A DNA stretch of 41,752 nucleotides, taken from Candidatus Merdivicinus intestinigallinarum (GTDB lineage: Bacteria > Bacillota > Clostridia > Oscillospirales > Ruminococcaceae). Position numbers and translations under genes: made by a program. The stretch spans positions 1-41,752 of the forward strand of contig DVOW01000060.1 in assembly GCA_018713335.1 (NCBI GenBank), written 5' to 3'. The notes under the pieces were generated by a model, which saw only the letters and a program-made list of their open reading frames with translations, was not told where the DNA came from and ran no database searches. Of the stretch, positions 31,013 through 39,112 are shown piece after piece (positions within the stretch are counted from its first letter, which is position 1; each line of letters starts with the position of its first letter).

Positions 31013-31849
31013 TTATTTCCCAGCATCCTCATCAAGGGCAATAGTAATATCTATTCGCCAGCCTGCTGATTTAATACGGGTATTTTTTGGGCCTTCCAAG
31101 GGCAGGGACGCGGCTTCCCGCCCGTCCACCAGCAGCTTCAGGAACCCGGTCTTCCCGTCCGGGATCTCCACAGTTTCCAGCTGGGAAGAAGCGCGCTTTT
31201 CCATCAGGGGGTTAAATTCCAGGTCCGCAAACTTATCCGGCCCGTCTTCCGGCTCCATTTCCTGGTACCGGCGGCGGGAACCCGGGCCGGTGAACCACTT
31301 GGTCACATCCACAAAGTTTTCCCGGGCGTCCTCCTCGTCCGAAGGCAGTCCCGATGGGGGAACATCCTCCTTCCGGCCCCGGCGGGTAAACAGGAACCAT
31401 CCGGCCAGCTCTAAAAGCAGGAACAGCGCGCAGGGGATCCCCAGCACCAGCAGCACCCCTTTGGGCGTCAGCAGGAAATCCCAAACCATCCCGGCCGCCG
31501 GGATCACATAAGTGACCTGCCGGAAGGTATCCTCCCCTTCCGCGTCCACGCCTTCTGCCGGGACCCGGCGCACACTGCCTCCGCGGCCGTTTTCCCGGCC
31601 GGAAACGATCATCTCCCCCGGTTCCAGCTCTTCCGGCGGCACCTCTTTCAGCAGCAGCAGGCTCCCCCGGGGGATCTCCGGTTCCATTTCACGGGAACTC
31701 ATGGACATCCACTCATACCCGAACAGCCCCGTAGGCCGCCCGGTTTCGTGGTTATACCAGAGCCAGCCGCAGAAGGCCGCCAAAAGAGCCATGACGATGA
31801 CAAAAACCGCTATTCCGCGCACCCGGGCCAGGGCGGAACGTTTTTTCAT
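31013..31849 (-). CDS. SipW-like signal-peptidase-related membrane protein lacking the catalytic serine
   Basis: A 278-residue protein with one N-terminal helix (about 13-31), an external region, a second helix (about 120-145), and an acidic C-terminal cytoplasmic tail of about 130 residues. The external part follows the SipW/type I signal peptidase order: MEPEIPRGSLLLLKEVPPEEL with GEMIVS, then VRRV, and IPAAGMVWDFLLTPKG. The catalytic Ser that normally precedes MxP is Glu54 (SSREMEP), and the second-residue region reads VRRV where SipW has a T-H-R-V type motif. It is therefore probably not a working peptidase. ATG 31849 is used because AAAGGA is ten bases upstream and an earlier ATG overlaps the promoter. 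Confidence 0.65.
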   Translation of the reverse strand: MKKRSALARVRGIAVFVIVMALLAAFCGWLWYNHETGRPTGLFGYEWMSMSSREMEPEIPRGSLLLLKEVPPEELEPGEMIVSGRENGRGGSVRRVPAEGVDAEGEDTFRQVTYVIPAAGMVWDFLLTPKGVLLVLGIPCALFLLLELAGWFLFTRRGRKEDVPPSGLPSDEEDARENFVDVTKWFTGPGSRRRYQEMEPEDGPDKFADLEFNPLMEKRASSQLETVEIPDGKTGFLKLLVDGREAASLPLEGPKNTRIKSAGWRIDITIALDEDAGK

Positions 31850-31892
31850 GGCCTCCCCATCCTTTCTGTCCTTTTCAACAAACTTCCCTTCT

Positions 31893-31921
31893 ATTATCAT
31901 ACAAATTACGACTCGTGTCAA
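31893..31921 (-). promoter_or_regulatory. Promoter of the SipW-like gene
   Basis: A perfect TTGACA (31921-31916), 17-base spacer and GATAAT (31898-31893). It covers an upstream in-frame ATG, which rules that ATG out as a start. Confidence 0.7.
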
Positions 31922-31954
31922 GGCTGTTTGCCGTTTCTTGTACAAAAAGCCGAA

Positions 31955-32623
31955 TCATCCTGCCTGGTAGTCGTTGAGCTCGGAGATAAATTCTTCCCCG
32001 GTGGTCAAAACCCGCGTATAGTTTTCCGGCACTTCCCCGGCCAGGATGGTTTCCGCCAAAAGGTACTCTGTGGGGACTGTGACCTCCACGCTGGTCCCGG
32101 CCAGAAGGGAGGTCACCTCAGCTTCCGTGCAGAGCATCAGCTGGTATCGGGTCTGGTTGACGCCCGCCTCCTCGAACCGGCTCTCCAGCCGGATCTGGAA
32201 GCTGCCGTGGGGGTAAAAGCGGCAGGTCAGGTCCGGGCCCAGGCCGGAAAACAGCTGGCTCCCCAGGAGCAGGCCCAGGGGGATCTCCACTTGCTGCCGG
32301 GGCATTTCCTGAAAATTTTGCAGGATGGTCTCCGTAACCCCCAGCTTCACCCGGTTCACCTGGGCCATGTCCGCTTCCACAAGGCGGACGGTGTTCCCCG
32401 TCCCGGTTTCCACCCGCAGCAGGGAGCCTGCGCCCTCCGCCAGGTATTCCGATACCCCCTGGCTCACGGCCTGCTGGGCGGCCTGGACCGCGTAAGCCTC
32501 CGCCAGCTCCCGGGCCGCCGGCCGGACACGGCTTTCCCAGACCAATACGCCGCCCGCTAATAAGGCGGCCGCCAAAAATATGTACCGGTGGAACCGTTTT
32601 AGCGCCGCTGTCTTTCTCCTCAT
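31955..32623 (-). CDS. yunB: Sporulation protein YunB
   Basis: A 222-residue protein anchored by one N-terminal helix (about 13-32) with an external domain. The segments RPAARELAEAYAVQAAQQAVSQ, VNRVKLGVTETI and LGLLLGSQLFSGLGP (each short piece) are characteristic of the YunB family, whose B. subtilis member is expressed in the mother cell and needed for full spore formation. ATG 32623 is chosen because AAAGG lies nine bases upstream. Upstream, CATAGAATA (32662-32654 on the minus strand) resembles a mother-cell sigma (SigE/SigK) -10 element, but no convincing -35 was seen. It lies just upstream of the SipW-like gene but that gene has a separate promoter. Confidence 0.85.
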   Translation of the reverse strand: MRRKTAALKRFHRYIFLAAALLAGGVLVWESRVRPAARELAEAYAVQAAQQAVSQGVSEYLAEGAGSLLRVETGTGNTVRLVEADMAQVNRVKLGVTETILQNFQEMPRQQVEIPLGLLLGSQLFSGLGPDLTCRFYPHGSFQIRLESRFEEAGVNQTRYQLMLCTEAEVTSLLAGTSVEVTVPTEYLLAETILAGEVPENYTRVLTTGEEFISELNDYQAG

Positions 32624-32685
32624 TCTGCCCACCCTTTCCCATAGAAATACCTTATTCTATGCAAAAAGGGCGGATTTGGTTTTCC

Positions 32686-32721
32686 AAACAACAAAACGCC
32701 CCCATCCCGAAGGACAGGGGC
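32686..32721 (-). terminator. Terminator of pfkA
   Basis: A ten-pair stem with a UUCG tetraloop (GCCCCTGTCC-TTCG-GGATGGGGGC, including two G-U pairs) is followed by GTTTTGTTGTTT on the minus strand. It starts 17 bases after the stop. Confidence 0.8.
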
Positions 32722-32738
32722 TGTTTTTGATTTTTGTC

Positions 32739-33704
32739 TTAGAAAGAGATATCGTTGGCGATGTTGTACAGGTCCATGGGGAAATCCTTCTTCATGGAAA
32801 GGGCTTCCTGGATGTCAAAGTCCACGATTTTGCCGGCTTTCTGCGCCACAACGCGGTTGCCGATACCCTGTTTCAGCAGCTCTACTGCATGGAAGCCCAT
32901 CTGGCTGGCAACAACGCGGTCGGTGACAGTGGGGCTGCCGCCGCGCTGCACATGGCCCAGTACGGTACTGCGGGACTCGATTCCGGTTTCCTTTTCGATG
33001 CGCTCGGCGATCTCATCCACATGGCCGATGCCTTCGGCCACCATAATGATGAAATACCGTTTGCCCAGAGCTTTAGCAGCCTTGATCTTATTGAGCATCG
33101 CGTCCATATCCAGGCCGATTTCCGGCACAACGATATAGGTCGCGCCGCAGGCGATACCAGCGTTCAGAGCGATATAGCCGGCACGGCGGCCCATGACCTC
33201 AACAACGCTGCACCGGTCGTGGGACTGGGCGGTGTCGCGGAGTTTATCCACCATTTCTATGGTGGTGTTCATAGCGGTGTCATAGCCGATGGTGTAATCC
33301 GTGCAGGCAATATCGTTGTCGATGGTGCCGGGGATGCCGACGCAGGGGATGCCCGCCTTAGACAGGTCGGCAGCGCCGCGGAAAGAGCCGTCGCCGCCAA
33401 TGACCACCAGGCCGTCCATGCCCACCTTCTCGCAGACCGCTTTGGCCTTCAGCACGCCTTCCCACTCCCGGAACTCCGGGCAGCGGGCAGTGTACAGGTA
33501 AGTGCCGCCGCGCTGGATAATATCCGAAACGCTGCGGATGCCCATGTCCACCAGGTCCCCTTTGATGAGGCCGGTGTAGCCGTCCCGGACACCCAGCACC
33601 TGCATATCATTTTTTAAAGCAGCCCGAACTACGCTGCGGATTGCGGCGTTCATGCCGGGCGCATCTCCGCCGCTTGTCAGGACGCCAATTTTCTTAACGC
33701 TCAT
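32739..33704 (-). CDS. pfkA: ATP-dependent 6-phosphofructokinase (EC 2.7.1.11)
   Basis: Phosphorylates fructose 6-phosphate in the committed step of glycolysis. The 321-residue protein has the ATP loop VLTSGGDAPGMNAAIR, GGDGSFRGA (the Gly after GGD is the mark of ATP rather than pyrophosphate use), the catalytic PGTIDNDI with the Asp base, and MGRRAGYIAL plus HVQRGG for substrate binding; length is normal for the bacterial tetrameric enzyme. ATG 33704 follows GGAGGG; the longer frame extends into the leader without a site. It has its own promoter and terminator. Confidence 0.96.
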   Translation of the reverse strand: MSVKKIGVLTSGGDAPGMNAAIRSVVRAALKNDMQVLGVRDGYTGLIKGDLVDMGIRSVSDIIQRGGTYLYTARCPEFREWEGVLKAKAVCEKVGMDGLVVIGGDGSFRGAADLSKAGIPCVGIPGTIDNDIACTDYTIGYDTAMNTTIEMVDKLRDTAQSHDRCSVVEVMGRRAGYIALNAGIACGATYIVVPEIGLDMDAMLNKIKAAKALGKRYFIIMVAEGIGHVDEIAERIEKETGIESRSTVLGHVQRGGSPTVTDRVVASQMGFHAVELLKQGIGNRVVAQKAGKIVDFDIQEALSMKKDFPMDLYNIANDISF

Positions 33705-33771
33705 ACATAACCCTCCAGATTCCTTTTCCAAAAATGAGCTATATCCTTTGGTATATTTTCATACACTATTC

Positions 33772-33799
33772 ATTTTAAGAATTTTTTTGGGACTGTCAA
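33772..33799 (-). promoter_or_regulatory. Promoter of pfkA
   Basis: A perfect TTGACA (33799-33794), 16-base spacer and TAAAAT (33777-33772), about 68 bases before the start. Confidence 0.6.
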
Positions 33800-33841
33800 G
33801 AGGGTTTTGAAACCTTTGTAAAATCTGGCCACATTTCTGTC

Positions 33842-35551
33842 TTAAACGCGCAGAAGTTTCGTGAAGGCAGTCTGTAATTCCTTCTCTTTTTCCCGGGCCA
33901 GAGCTTCATTCTCCTGGACAGCGAAGTAGTAAATCTTGATTTTGGGCTCTGTTCCGGAGGGACGGATGACTGCTTTGCAGCCGCCTTCCAGCTCGTACAT
34001 CAGCACGTCGGACTTGGGCAGGTGGATTTCAGTTTTCTCCCCCGTTGTCATATCGGTGTGGACGCTCTGGAGGTAGTCGCCGAAGCCCAGGACCTTGCCG
34101 CCGCCGATTTCCTTGGCCGGATCCTGGCGCAGGGTGTTCATCAGGGCCTTCATATCCGCCATGCCCTGCTCCCCTTCAAAGGCGAAGCTCTGCTGGGTGC
34201 AGAGGTAATAGCCGTAGGTTTCGTACAGCTCGTTCAGCACGTCCACCAGGTTCCGGCCCTGTTTGGAGTAGAAGGCCGCCATTTCGCAGATGAGCATGGA
34301 GGCCACAACGGCGTCCTTGTCCCGGACATAAGTGCCGGCCAGGTAGCCGTAGGATTCCTCGAAGCCGAAGATATAGTTGCCTTCCTCGCCTTTTTCCTCC
34401 ATGCGGCCGATCTGCTCGCCGATGAATTTGAAGCCGGTGAGGACGTTGACCAGCTCCACGCCGTATTTGTCGGCGATCTTCTGGCAGAGGTCGGTGGTGA
34501 CGATGGTTTTCACTGCCAGGGGTTTCTCCGGCATGGTGCCCATGGCGATGCGCTGGGAGGCCACATAGTCTAAGAGCAGGGCGCCCACCTCGTTGCCGGT
34601 GAGGAGCTTATAGTCCCCGTGCCATTTGACGGCGATGCCCACCCGGTCGCAGTCCGGGTCGGTGGCCAGCAGCAGGTCGGAGCCGGTTTCCTCGCAGTAT
34701 TTCATGCCCAGTTCCAGGGCCTGTTTGATTTCGGGGTTTGGGAAGGGGCAGGTGGGGAAATTGCCATCGGGCAGCTCCTGCTCCTTGACCACGGTGACGT
34801 CCTGGATGCCGATGCGTTTGAGGATCTCCCGGACGGGCTTGTTGCCGGTGCCGTTTAAGGGGGTGTACACGACTTTGAAGCCGCTGGTTTTGACGATCTC
34901 CGAGTGGATGGACTGCTTCAGGACGTTTTCGTAGTAGCTTTCCACCACGTCCTGGCCGATGTAGGAAATCATGCCGCTTTTCAGGCCTTCGTCAAAATCG
35001 GTCAGCTTCACGCCGTCAAATTCGTTGACGGAGAGGATGTTGGCCAAAACGGCGTCGGCGGTCTCATTGGTGATCTGGCAGCCGTCGGGGCCGTAGGCTT
35101 TATAGCCGTTGTATTTGGCCGGGTTGTGGCTGGCGGTGATCATGACGCCCATGGAGCAGTGCAGCGCCCGGACGGCGAAGGACAGCATGGGGGTGGGCAT
35201 CAGTTCCGGGTAGATGTAGGCTTTGACGCCGTTGGCGGCGCAGACCCGGGCCACTTCTTTGGCGAACAGGTCGGATTTGATGCGGCTGTCGTGGCTGATG
35301 GCAACGGAGCCGTTTTTGAAATTCTGGTTGATATAGTCGGCGACGCCCTGGGTCGCTTTACGGACGGTGTAGATATTCATCCGGTTGGTGCCGGCGCCGA
35401 TGACGCCGCGCAGGCCGCCGGTGCCGAACTCCAGGTCCCGGTAGAAGCGGTCGTTGATTTCTTCCTCCTGGCCCTTGACGGACTCCAATTCGGCCGTCAG
35501 GTCCGGGTCCTCCAGCACATGGGACGTCCACTCCAGATACTTCTCATTCAT
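33842..35551 (-). CDS. Phosphoglucomutase / phosphomannomutase (alpha-D-phosphohexomutase)
   Basis: Interconverts glucose 1- and 6-phosphate (and possibly the mannose forms). The 569-residue protein belongs to the long PgcA/YhxB-type branch. Visible are EFGTGGLRG near the N-terminus, the phosphoserine loop TASHNP with Ser141, the Mg-binding DPDCDR, the sugar-specificity loop GFEESYGYL and the C-terminal phosphate-binding RPSGTEPKIK. All are intact. ATG 35551 is chosen because GGAGG lies seven bases upstream; a longer frame runs back over this site. A near-perfect promoter lies at 35614-35642. Neighbouring pfkA suggests a sugar-metabolism block but each gene has its own promoter. Confidence 0.95.
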   Translation of the reverse strand: MNEKYLEWTSHVLEDPDLTAELESVKGQEEEINDRFYRDLEFGTGGLRGVIGAGTNRMNIYTVRKATQGVADYINQNFKNGSVAISHDSRIKSDLFAKEVARVCAANGVKAYIYPELMPTPMLSFAVRALHCSMGVMITASHNPAKYNGYKAYGPDGCQITNETADAVLANILSVNEFDGVKLTDFDEGLKSGMISYIGQDVVESYYENVLKQSIHSEIVKTSGFKVVYTPLNGTGNKPVREILKRIGIQDVTVVKEQELPDGNFPTCPFPNPEIKQALELGMKYCEETGSDLLLATDPDCDRVGIAVKWHGDYKLLTGNEVGALLLDYVASQRIAMGTMPEKPLAVKTIVTTDLCQKIADKYGVELVNVLTGFKFIGEQIGRMEEKGEEGNYIFGFEESYGYLAGTYVRDKDAVVASMLICEMAAFYSKQGRNLVDVLNELYETYGYYLCTQQSFAFEGEQGMADMKALMNTLRQDPAKEIGGGKVLGFGDYLQSVHTDMTTGEKTEIHLPKSDVLMYELEGGCKAVIRPSGTEPKIKIYYFAVQENEALAREKEKELQTAFTKLLRV

Positions 35552-35613
35552 AATAAAACCTCCGTCTGTTCTTAGCTTTATCGCCAAAAAACGTGAAATA
35601 TTGTTCTTTCCTT

Positions 35614-35642
35614 ATTATAATATATCCAAACAAAAAAGTCAA
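35614..35642 (-). promoter_or_regulatory. Strong SigA-type promoter of the phosphoglucomutase gene
   Basis: TTGACT (35642-35637), 17-base AT-rich spacer and a perfect TATAAT (35619-35614). Confidence 0.8.
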
Positions 35643-35692
35643 GCCATTGGACAAGAAAACATACGGAGAATCCCGCCCGCGGCAAATTTTCA

Positions 35693-35722
35693 CAAAAAAA
35701 GGACGGCCACGCGGGCCGCCCT
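35693..35722 (-). terminator. Terminator of the oadG-oadB unit
   Basis: Nine-pair stem AGGGCGGCC/GGCCGTCCT (one G-U) with loop CGCGT, followed on the minus strand by seven further T. Confidence 0.85.
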
Positions 35723-35744
35723 CTTTGAGCGCGTATTGGATTGA

Positions 35745-36899
35745 TTACGGATGGAGAATCGCGATCAGGATACCGGCCGCAACAGCGGAACCGATAACGC
35801 CGGCCACGTTGGGGCCCATTGCGTGCATCAGCAGGAAGTTGGTGGGATCGGTTTCCGCGCCGACCTTCTGGGAAACACGGGCCGCCATAGGAACCGCGGA
35901 CACGCCGGCGGAACCGATCAAGGGGTTTACCTTGCCGCCGGTGGCGACGTACATGATCTTGCCGAACAGGACGCCGCAGGCGGTGCCCAGGCAGAATGCC
36001 GCCAGGCCCAGGACCACGATCTTAATGGTATCCCAGGTGAGGAACACATCGTAGGTGGTGGTGGCGCCCACGGTGACGCCCAGGAAGATGGTGATGATAT
36101 TCATCAGCTCGTTGGTAGCGGTCTTTACCAGACGCTCGCAGACGCCGGATTCCTTCATCAGGTTGCCCAGCATCAGCATGCCGACCAGGGAAGCCGCAGA
36201 GGGGACCAGGAAGGACACGACCAGGGTAACGATGATGGGGAAAATCACTTTTTCGGTGCGGGACACGGGGCGGAGCTGCTCCATGACAACCGCGCGCTCT
36301 TTTTTGGTAGTCAGAGCCTTCATGATAGGCGGCTGGATCAGGGGGACCAGGGCCATGTAGGAGTACGCCGCAACGGCGATGGAGCCGATCATCTGCTCAT
36401 TGCCGCCGGCCAGCAGGGTCCGGGCGGTGTAGATGGCGGTGGGGCCGTCCGCGCCGCCGATAATAGCGATGGAGCCGGCTTCCTGAGGGGTAAAGCCCAG
36501 GAGGATTGCGCCGATAAAGGTAAAGAAGATGCCGCCCTGTGCCGCAGCGCCCAAAAGGAAGCTGTTGGGGTTCGCGATCAGGGGACCGAAGTCGGTCATG
36601 GCGCCGATTCCAAGGAAGATCAGAGGCGGGTAAATTCCCAGCTTAACGCCCTTATACAGGTAGAACAGCAATCCGCCGTCCGTGTAAGAGCCGAGCCCGG
36701 CCAGAGGCAGGTTCGCCAGCAGCATACCAAAAGAAATGGGCAGCAGCAGCAGGGGTTCAAACTGTTTGACAATGGCCAGATAAAGCAGCAGGCAGGCCAC
36801 GCCGATCATGACGATCTGACGCCAGTCCGCATTCATGAAACCGGAGCCGTTCCAGAGATCGGCGATACTGCCGGTGAAAATGTTGAGTACTTCGCTCAT
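35745..36899 (-). CDS. oadB: Na+-pumping decarboxylase beta subunit (OadB/GcdB family)
   Basis: Membrane subunit that decarboxylates a carboxybiotin and pumps Na+ outward. The 384-residue protein has about ten hydrophobic segments. Family motifs are intact: LLLLPISFGMLLANLP, IYPPLIFLGIGAMTDFGP, and IIGGADGPTAIYT with the key Asp of the ion path, and later GVTVGATTTYDVFL plus NPLIGSAGVSAVPMAAR. Start ATG 36899 follows AAAGGA. It is 35 bases after the gamma-like gene. No alpha (carboxyltransferase) subunit or biotin carrier protein is in the window, so whether the partner is oxaloacetate, methylmalonyl-CoA or glutaconyl-CoA cannot be told. Confidence 0.9.
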   Translation of the reverse strand: MSEVLNIFTGSIADLWNGSGFMNADWRQIVMIGVACLLLYLAIVKQFEPLLLLPISFGMLLANLPLAGLGSYTDGGLLFYLYKGVKLGIYPPLIFLGIGAMTDFGPLIANPNSFLLGAAAQGGIFFTFIGAILLGFTPQEAGSIAIIGGADGPTAIYTARTLLAGGNEQMIGSIAVAAYSYMALVPLIQPPIMKALTTKKERAVVMEQLRPVSRTEKVIFPIIVTLVVSFLVPSAASLVGMLMLGNLMKESGVCERLVKTATNELMNIITIFLGVTVGATTTYDVFLTWDTIKIVVLGLAAFCLGTACGVLFGKIMYVATGGKVNPLIGSAGVSAVPMAARVSQKVGAETDPTNFLLMHAMGPNVAGVIGSAVAAGILIAILHP

Positions 36900-36934
36900 C
36901 GTTTCAAGTCCTTTCCGTCATAATTTTGTCCCGC

Positions 36935-37330
36935 TTAGAAGGGGCGGGTATTCTCCTGTACGCCGGCCTTGCCCCAGGCACGCCGGTTTTTCCGCACACG
37001 CTTGATGCTCTTGACAACGTAGGACTTGCCGTCGCCTTCTTCCGCCAGGATCGCGGAAATCGCGCCGGTAATGGCGGCAATCACTTCATCGCTGACGCCG
37101 TCCGTGGCAACCTCCACCACTTTCTGAAGGGCGGGGGCCGCTTTAGGCGCGGCGGGCTGGGCTGTTTTCGCGCTCTCCTGCTTTTTCTTGCCGACGCCGT
37201 TAATGTTGTCCATAATCCGGCCGAAAGCCCAGAAAATGATAACCAGCAGGATCAGCGCCAGAAAGACCACAACAAAGCCGGTCAATACAAGGCCTGCAGT
37301 TTCGGCAGCGCCGAAATTCTCAAAATCCAT
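36935..37330 (-). CDS. OadG-like gamma subunit of Na+-pumping decarboxylase
   Basis: A 131-residue protein with one N-terminal membrane helix (about 11-37, AGLVLTGFVVVFLALILLVII), the diagnostic FGRIMDNI after it, an Ala/Pro/Lys linker, and a C-terminal domain ending SIKRVRKNRRAWGKAGVQE. The layout is that of the OadG/MmdD-type subunit that assembles the complex. The C-terminal VSDEVIAAITGAISAILAEE segment is conserved in clostridial forms. Start ATG 37330 follows AAAGGAG. It is first in the pair with oadB. A TTGACA near 37363 lacks a proper -10, so the promoter is uncertain. Confidence 0.8.
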   Translation of the reverse strand: MDFENFGAAETAGLVLTGFVVVFLALILLVIIFWAFGRIMDNINGVGKKKQESAKTAQPAAPKAAPALQKVVEVATDGVSDEVIAAITGAISAILAEEGDGKSYVVKSIKRVRKNRRAWGKAGVQENTRPF

Positions 37331-37403
37331 GGAATCCGATCTCCTTTACTGTATTTTTTATGTCAATCCCTCTCTGGGGAGTGAAAAAGGATGCTGTCCG
37401 CCA

Positions 37404-38471
37404 TTACAGAACTGCGTACAGGTTCGTTTCCCACGCGGGAATGTAAGGCTGATGGCGCAAAAACAGCCGGTATTCCGGGCAAAGCTCATGAATGAGCAGC
37501 GGCAGCCGGAACAGATCCTCGTTCCGGTGGTAAGCGGACACCGCAAGCTTCGGCCTATACCGGCGGATGGTTTCCGCCGCGCCCGAAAGGGTTTCCGCTT
37601 CCGCCCCTTCCACGTCCATTTTCAGGAAAGACACCCGCTTCCCGTCCGCCAGGCTGTCCACCGAGCGCACCGGCACCAAGGTCTTCCCCGCTTCTCCCAA
37701 GAAAGAGCTGCGCCCCGCCTTCCCGCAGAAAGGCAGGCTCCCGTCCCTGTCCCAGGAGGCCGCCTGCACCAGCCGGATATCCCCGGCCGGGAAGGACGCC
37801 GCCGCCCGTTCCAGCTTTCGGAAGTTCTTTTCGTCCGGCTCCAGGACCGTAATGGACCGGAACCTTCCGCCGGTCTGGGCCAGGAATTCCTGAACGGTAT
37901 CGCCATCGTAACCGCCCAGGTCGTAGTAATCCTCGTCCTCAGAAAGGCGCAGGATCCCCTCGTATATTTCCGATTTCGGCGTTTCCGCCTCGCGGAGATA
38001 GGAAGGTTTCCCGCTGATCTTAAAGTTCAGGACATTGCGGAACACCCGCCGGGACTGCTCGTCCGCCAACAGATGGTAAACCGTTTCCAGTTCCCCGCTG
38101 TGGGCGTCCAGATACGCCTGGTCGAACAGCCCTTCCCCGAACACCGGGACGTCGGGGGCCAGAAGCTCGTGCCGCTGCCCGATTTGGTACAGCTGCTCCA
38201 GAAGGTCTTCCCGGAAGGCGGCAAAGCAAAGGAGGATGATGAAATCCCCGAACTCCGCTTCCACATCCGCCAGTTTTTTCACCTGGAACCCGGCGAACTC
38301 GTTGCCCCGGGCGTGGTTATCGCTGGCGAAAATGCCTTGGACCCGGATCCCCTTTTGACGGCAGGCATCCAGGATCTTCAAGGCGCCGTCCCCCATGCCG
38401 TAAAGGACCACCGGACGGGTTTCCCCGGGCAGCCGGTCCCAGACAGAAGGCTCTTCAATGAAACTGAGCAA
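37404..38471 (-). CDS. FkbM family methyltransferase with N-terminal Rossmann-like domain
   Basis: A 355-residue predicted SAM-dependent methyltransferase. The first 120 residues look like a separate nucleotide-binding domain (VVLYGMGDGALKILDACRQK, GIFASDNHA). The C-terminal half is a Methyltransf_21/FkbM domain: DYYDLGGYDGDTVQEF (SAM motif I), VLEPDEKNFRKLE, and SFLKMDVEGAEAETL (the typical DVEGAE). FkbM enzymes O-methylate sugars or antibiotics; the target is unknown, and no glycan cluster is present. TTG 38471 is the probable start, with GGGGGAG five or six bases upstream. A promoter lies at 38501-38529. Confidence 0.85.
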   Translation of the reverse strand: MLSFIEEPSVWDRLPGETRPVVLYGMGDGALKILDACRQKGIRVQGIFASDNHARGNEFAGFQVKKLADVEAEFGDFIILLCFAAFREDLLEQLYQIGQRHELLAPDVPVFGEGLFDQAYLDAHSGELETVYHLLADEQSRRVFRNVLNFKISGKPSYLREAETPKSEIYEGILRLSEDEDYYDLGGYDGDTVQEFLAQTGGRFRSITVLEPDEKNFRKLERAAASFPAGDIRLVQAASWDRDGSLPFCGKAGRSSFLGEAGKTLVPVRSVDSLADGKRVSFLKMDVEGAEAETLSGAAETIRRYRPKLAVSAYHRNEDLFRLPLLIHELCPEYRLFLRHQPYIPAWETNLYAVL

Positions 38472-38500
38472 GCAAACTCCCCCATATTAAGGATACCCAT

Positions 38501-38529
38501 ATTATACAGCATTTTTCTTTTTTTGTCTA
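38501..38529 (-). promoter_or_regulatory. Promoter of the FkbM gene
   Basis: TAGACA (38529-38524), 17-base spacer and perfect TATAAT (38506-38501). Confidence 0.65.
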
Positions 38530-38581
38530 TACCTTGACAATCATTTTTTCACAATTTCCGGGCGGGGTAACCCCGCTGTTT

Positions 38582-38664
38582 GTCGTCAAGCAAGCTTGAC
38601 GACGCGGCGCGGCCGTTCTGCCCCGCGTCAGATTTCTGAACGGCGGGATAAACCGCCGTTTTCG
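38582..38664 (-). repeat. 83-bp triple-hairpin repeat, copy B
   Basis: Read on the minus strand this matches 1473-1555 without gaps, about eight differences in 83. It has the same three palindromes, with the terminal GTCGTCAAGC/GCTTGACGAC hairpin at 38582-38603; differences in that hairpin fall in the two-base loop. Confidence 0.75.
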
Positions 38665-38712
38665 GTACAGGTTCCCCGCTGTTTTAGAAAAAACCAAACA
38701 GGAAACGGAATC

Positions 38713-38735
38713 GTAGGGGCGGGGTTTCCCCGCCC
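38713..38735 (-). repeat. CTAC-tailed hairpin repeat
   Basis: On the minus strand: stem GGGCGGGG/CCCCGCCC, loop AAA, then CTAC. Flanks match the copy at 6810-6832. Confidence 0.75.
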
Positions 38736-38774
38736 GCCGGATTCCCCGAAACGTTTTTGCATTTTACGCGGGCC

Positions 38775-38811
38775 GGGCGACTGTCGCGAATAAATTCGCG
38801 ACGTCCCCTAC
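38775..38811 (+). repeat. Composite hairpin: GTCG palindrome nested in a CTAC-tailed element
   Basis: The outer arms GGGCGAC and GTCCC-CTAC look like the CTAC family. The 'loop' is the perfect palindrome GTCGCGAATAAATTCGCGAC (38783-38802). This could be one element inserted in another. Confidence 0.5.
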
Positions 38812-39040
38812 ATTCCTATCGAAACGTCCCGATGATTTGAAACCCGCCACGTACCCTGTTCCAGAATCTGTACAAACAATACGCATCTGGTGGTGTGCGG
38901 CCGCGGCGGGGGTCCAGGGGTTTATCCCCTGGCGCGTTTTTCTCCCCATTCTTTTTTTGCGCGAAAAAAGAATGGGTGCCGCGTAAAACCAAACGTTTTT
39001 TCTCTGTCCGCCCCGCCGCATAGGCCCCCGCAGCATCATT
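38812..39040. other. Gene-poor stretch with two strong hairpins
   Basis: No supported gene. It holds CCAGGGG/CCCCTGG (38914-38932) and a 13-bp hairpin CCCATTCTTTTTT/AAAAAAGAATGGG (38945-38976). TGCGGCCGCGGCG near 38896 also occurs near 10915. Short open frames here are made of these repeats. Confidence 0.5.
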
Positions 39041-39043
39041 TTT

Positions 39044-39080
39044 CAATAAAAAACACGGGCGGATGCAGCCATCCGCCCGT
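39044..39080 (-). terminator. Terminator of the sigma-factor operon
   Basis: A ten-pair stem ACGGGCGGAT/ATCCGCCCGT is followed on the minus strand by GTTTTTTATTG. It lies 33 bases beyond the last gene of the operon. Confidence 0.85.
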
Positions 39081-39112
39081 ATGATCTCGTTTTTTCCGTT
39101 GTCATGGCCCAG

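Noticed and set aside
35751-36923. Plus-strand open frame of 390 codons opposite oadB
   Set aside because: Extreme Gly/His/Asp/Gln composition and perfect overlap with OadB show it to be an antisense artefact of GC-rich codon use.
37331-37403. Promoter for oadG based on TTGACA near 37363
   Set aside because: There is no acceptable -10 at 16-18 bases; the nearest TACAGT is too close.
38890-39084. Short frames in the gap between the FkbM gene and the sigma operon
   Set aside because: They translate hairpin repeats and lack ribosome sites.
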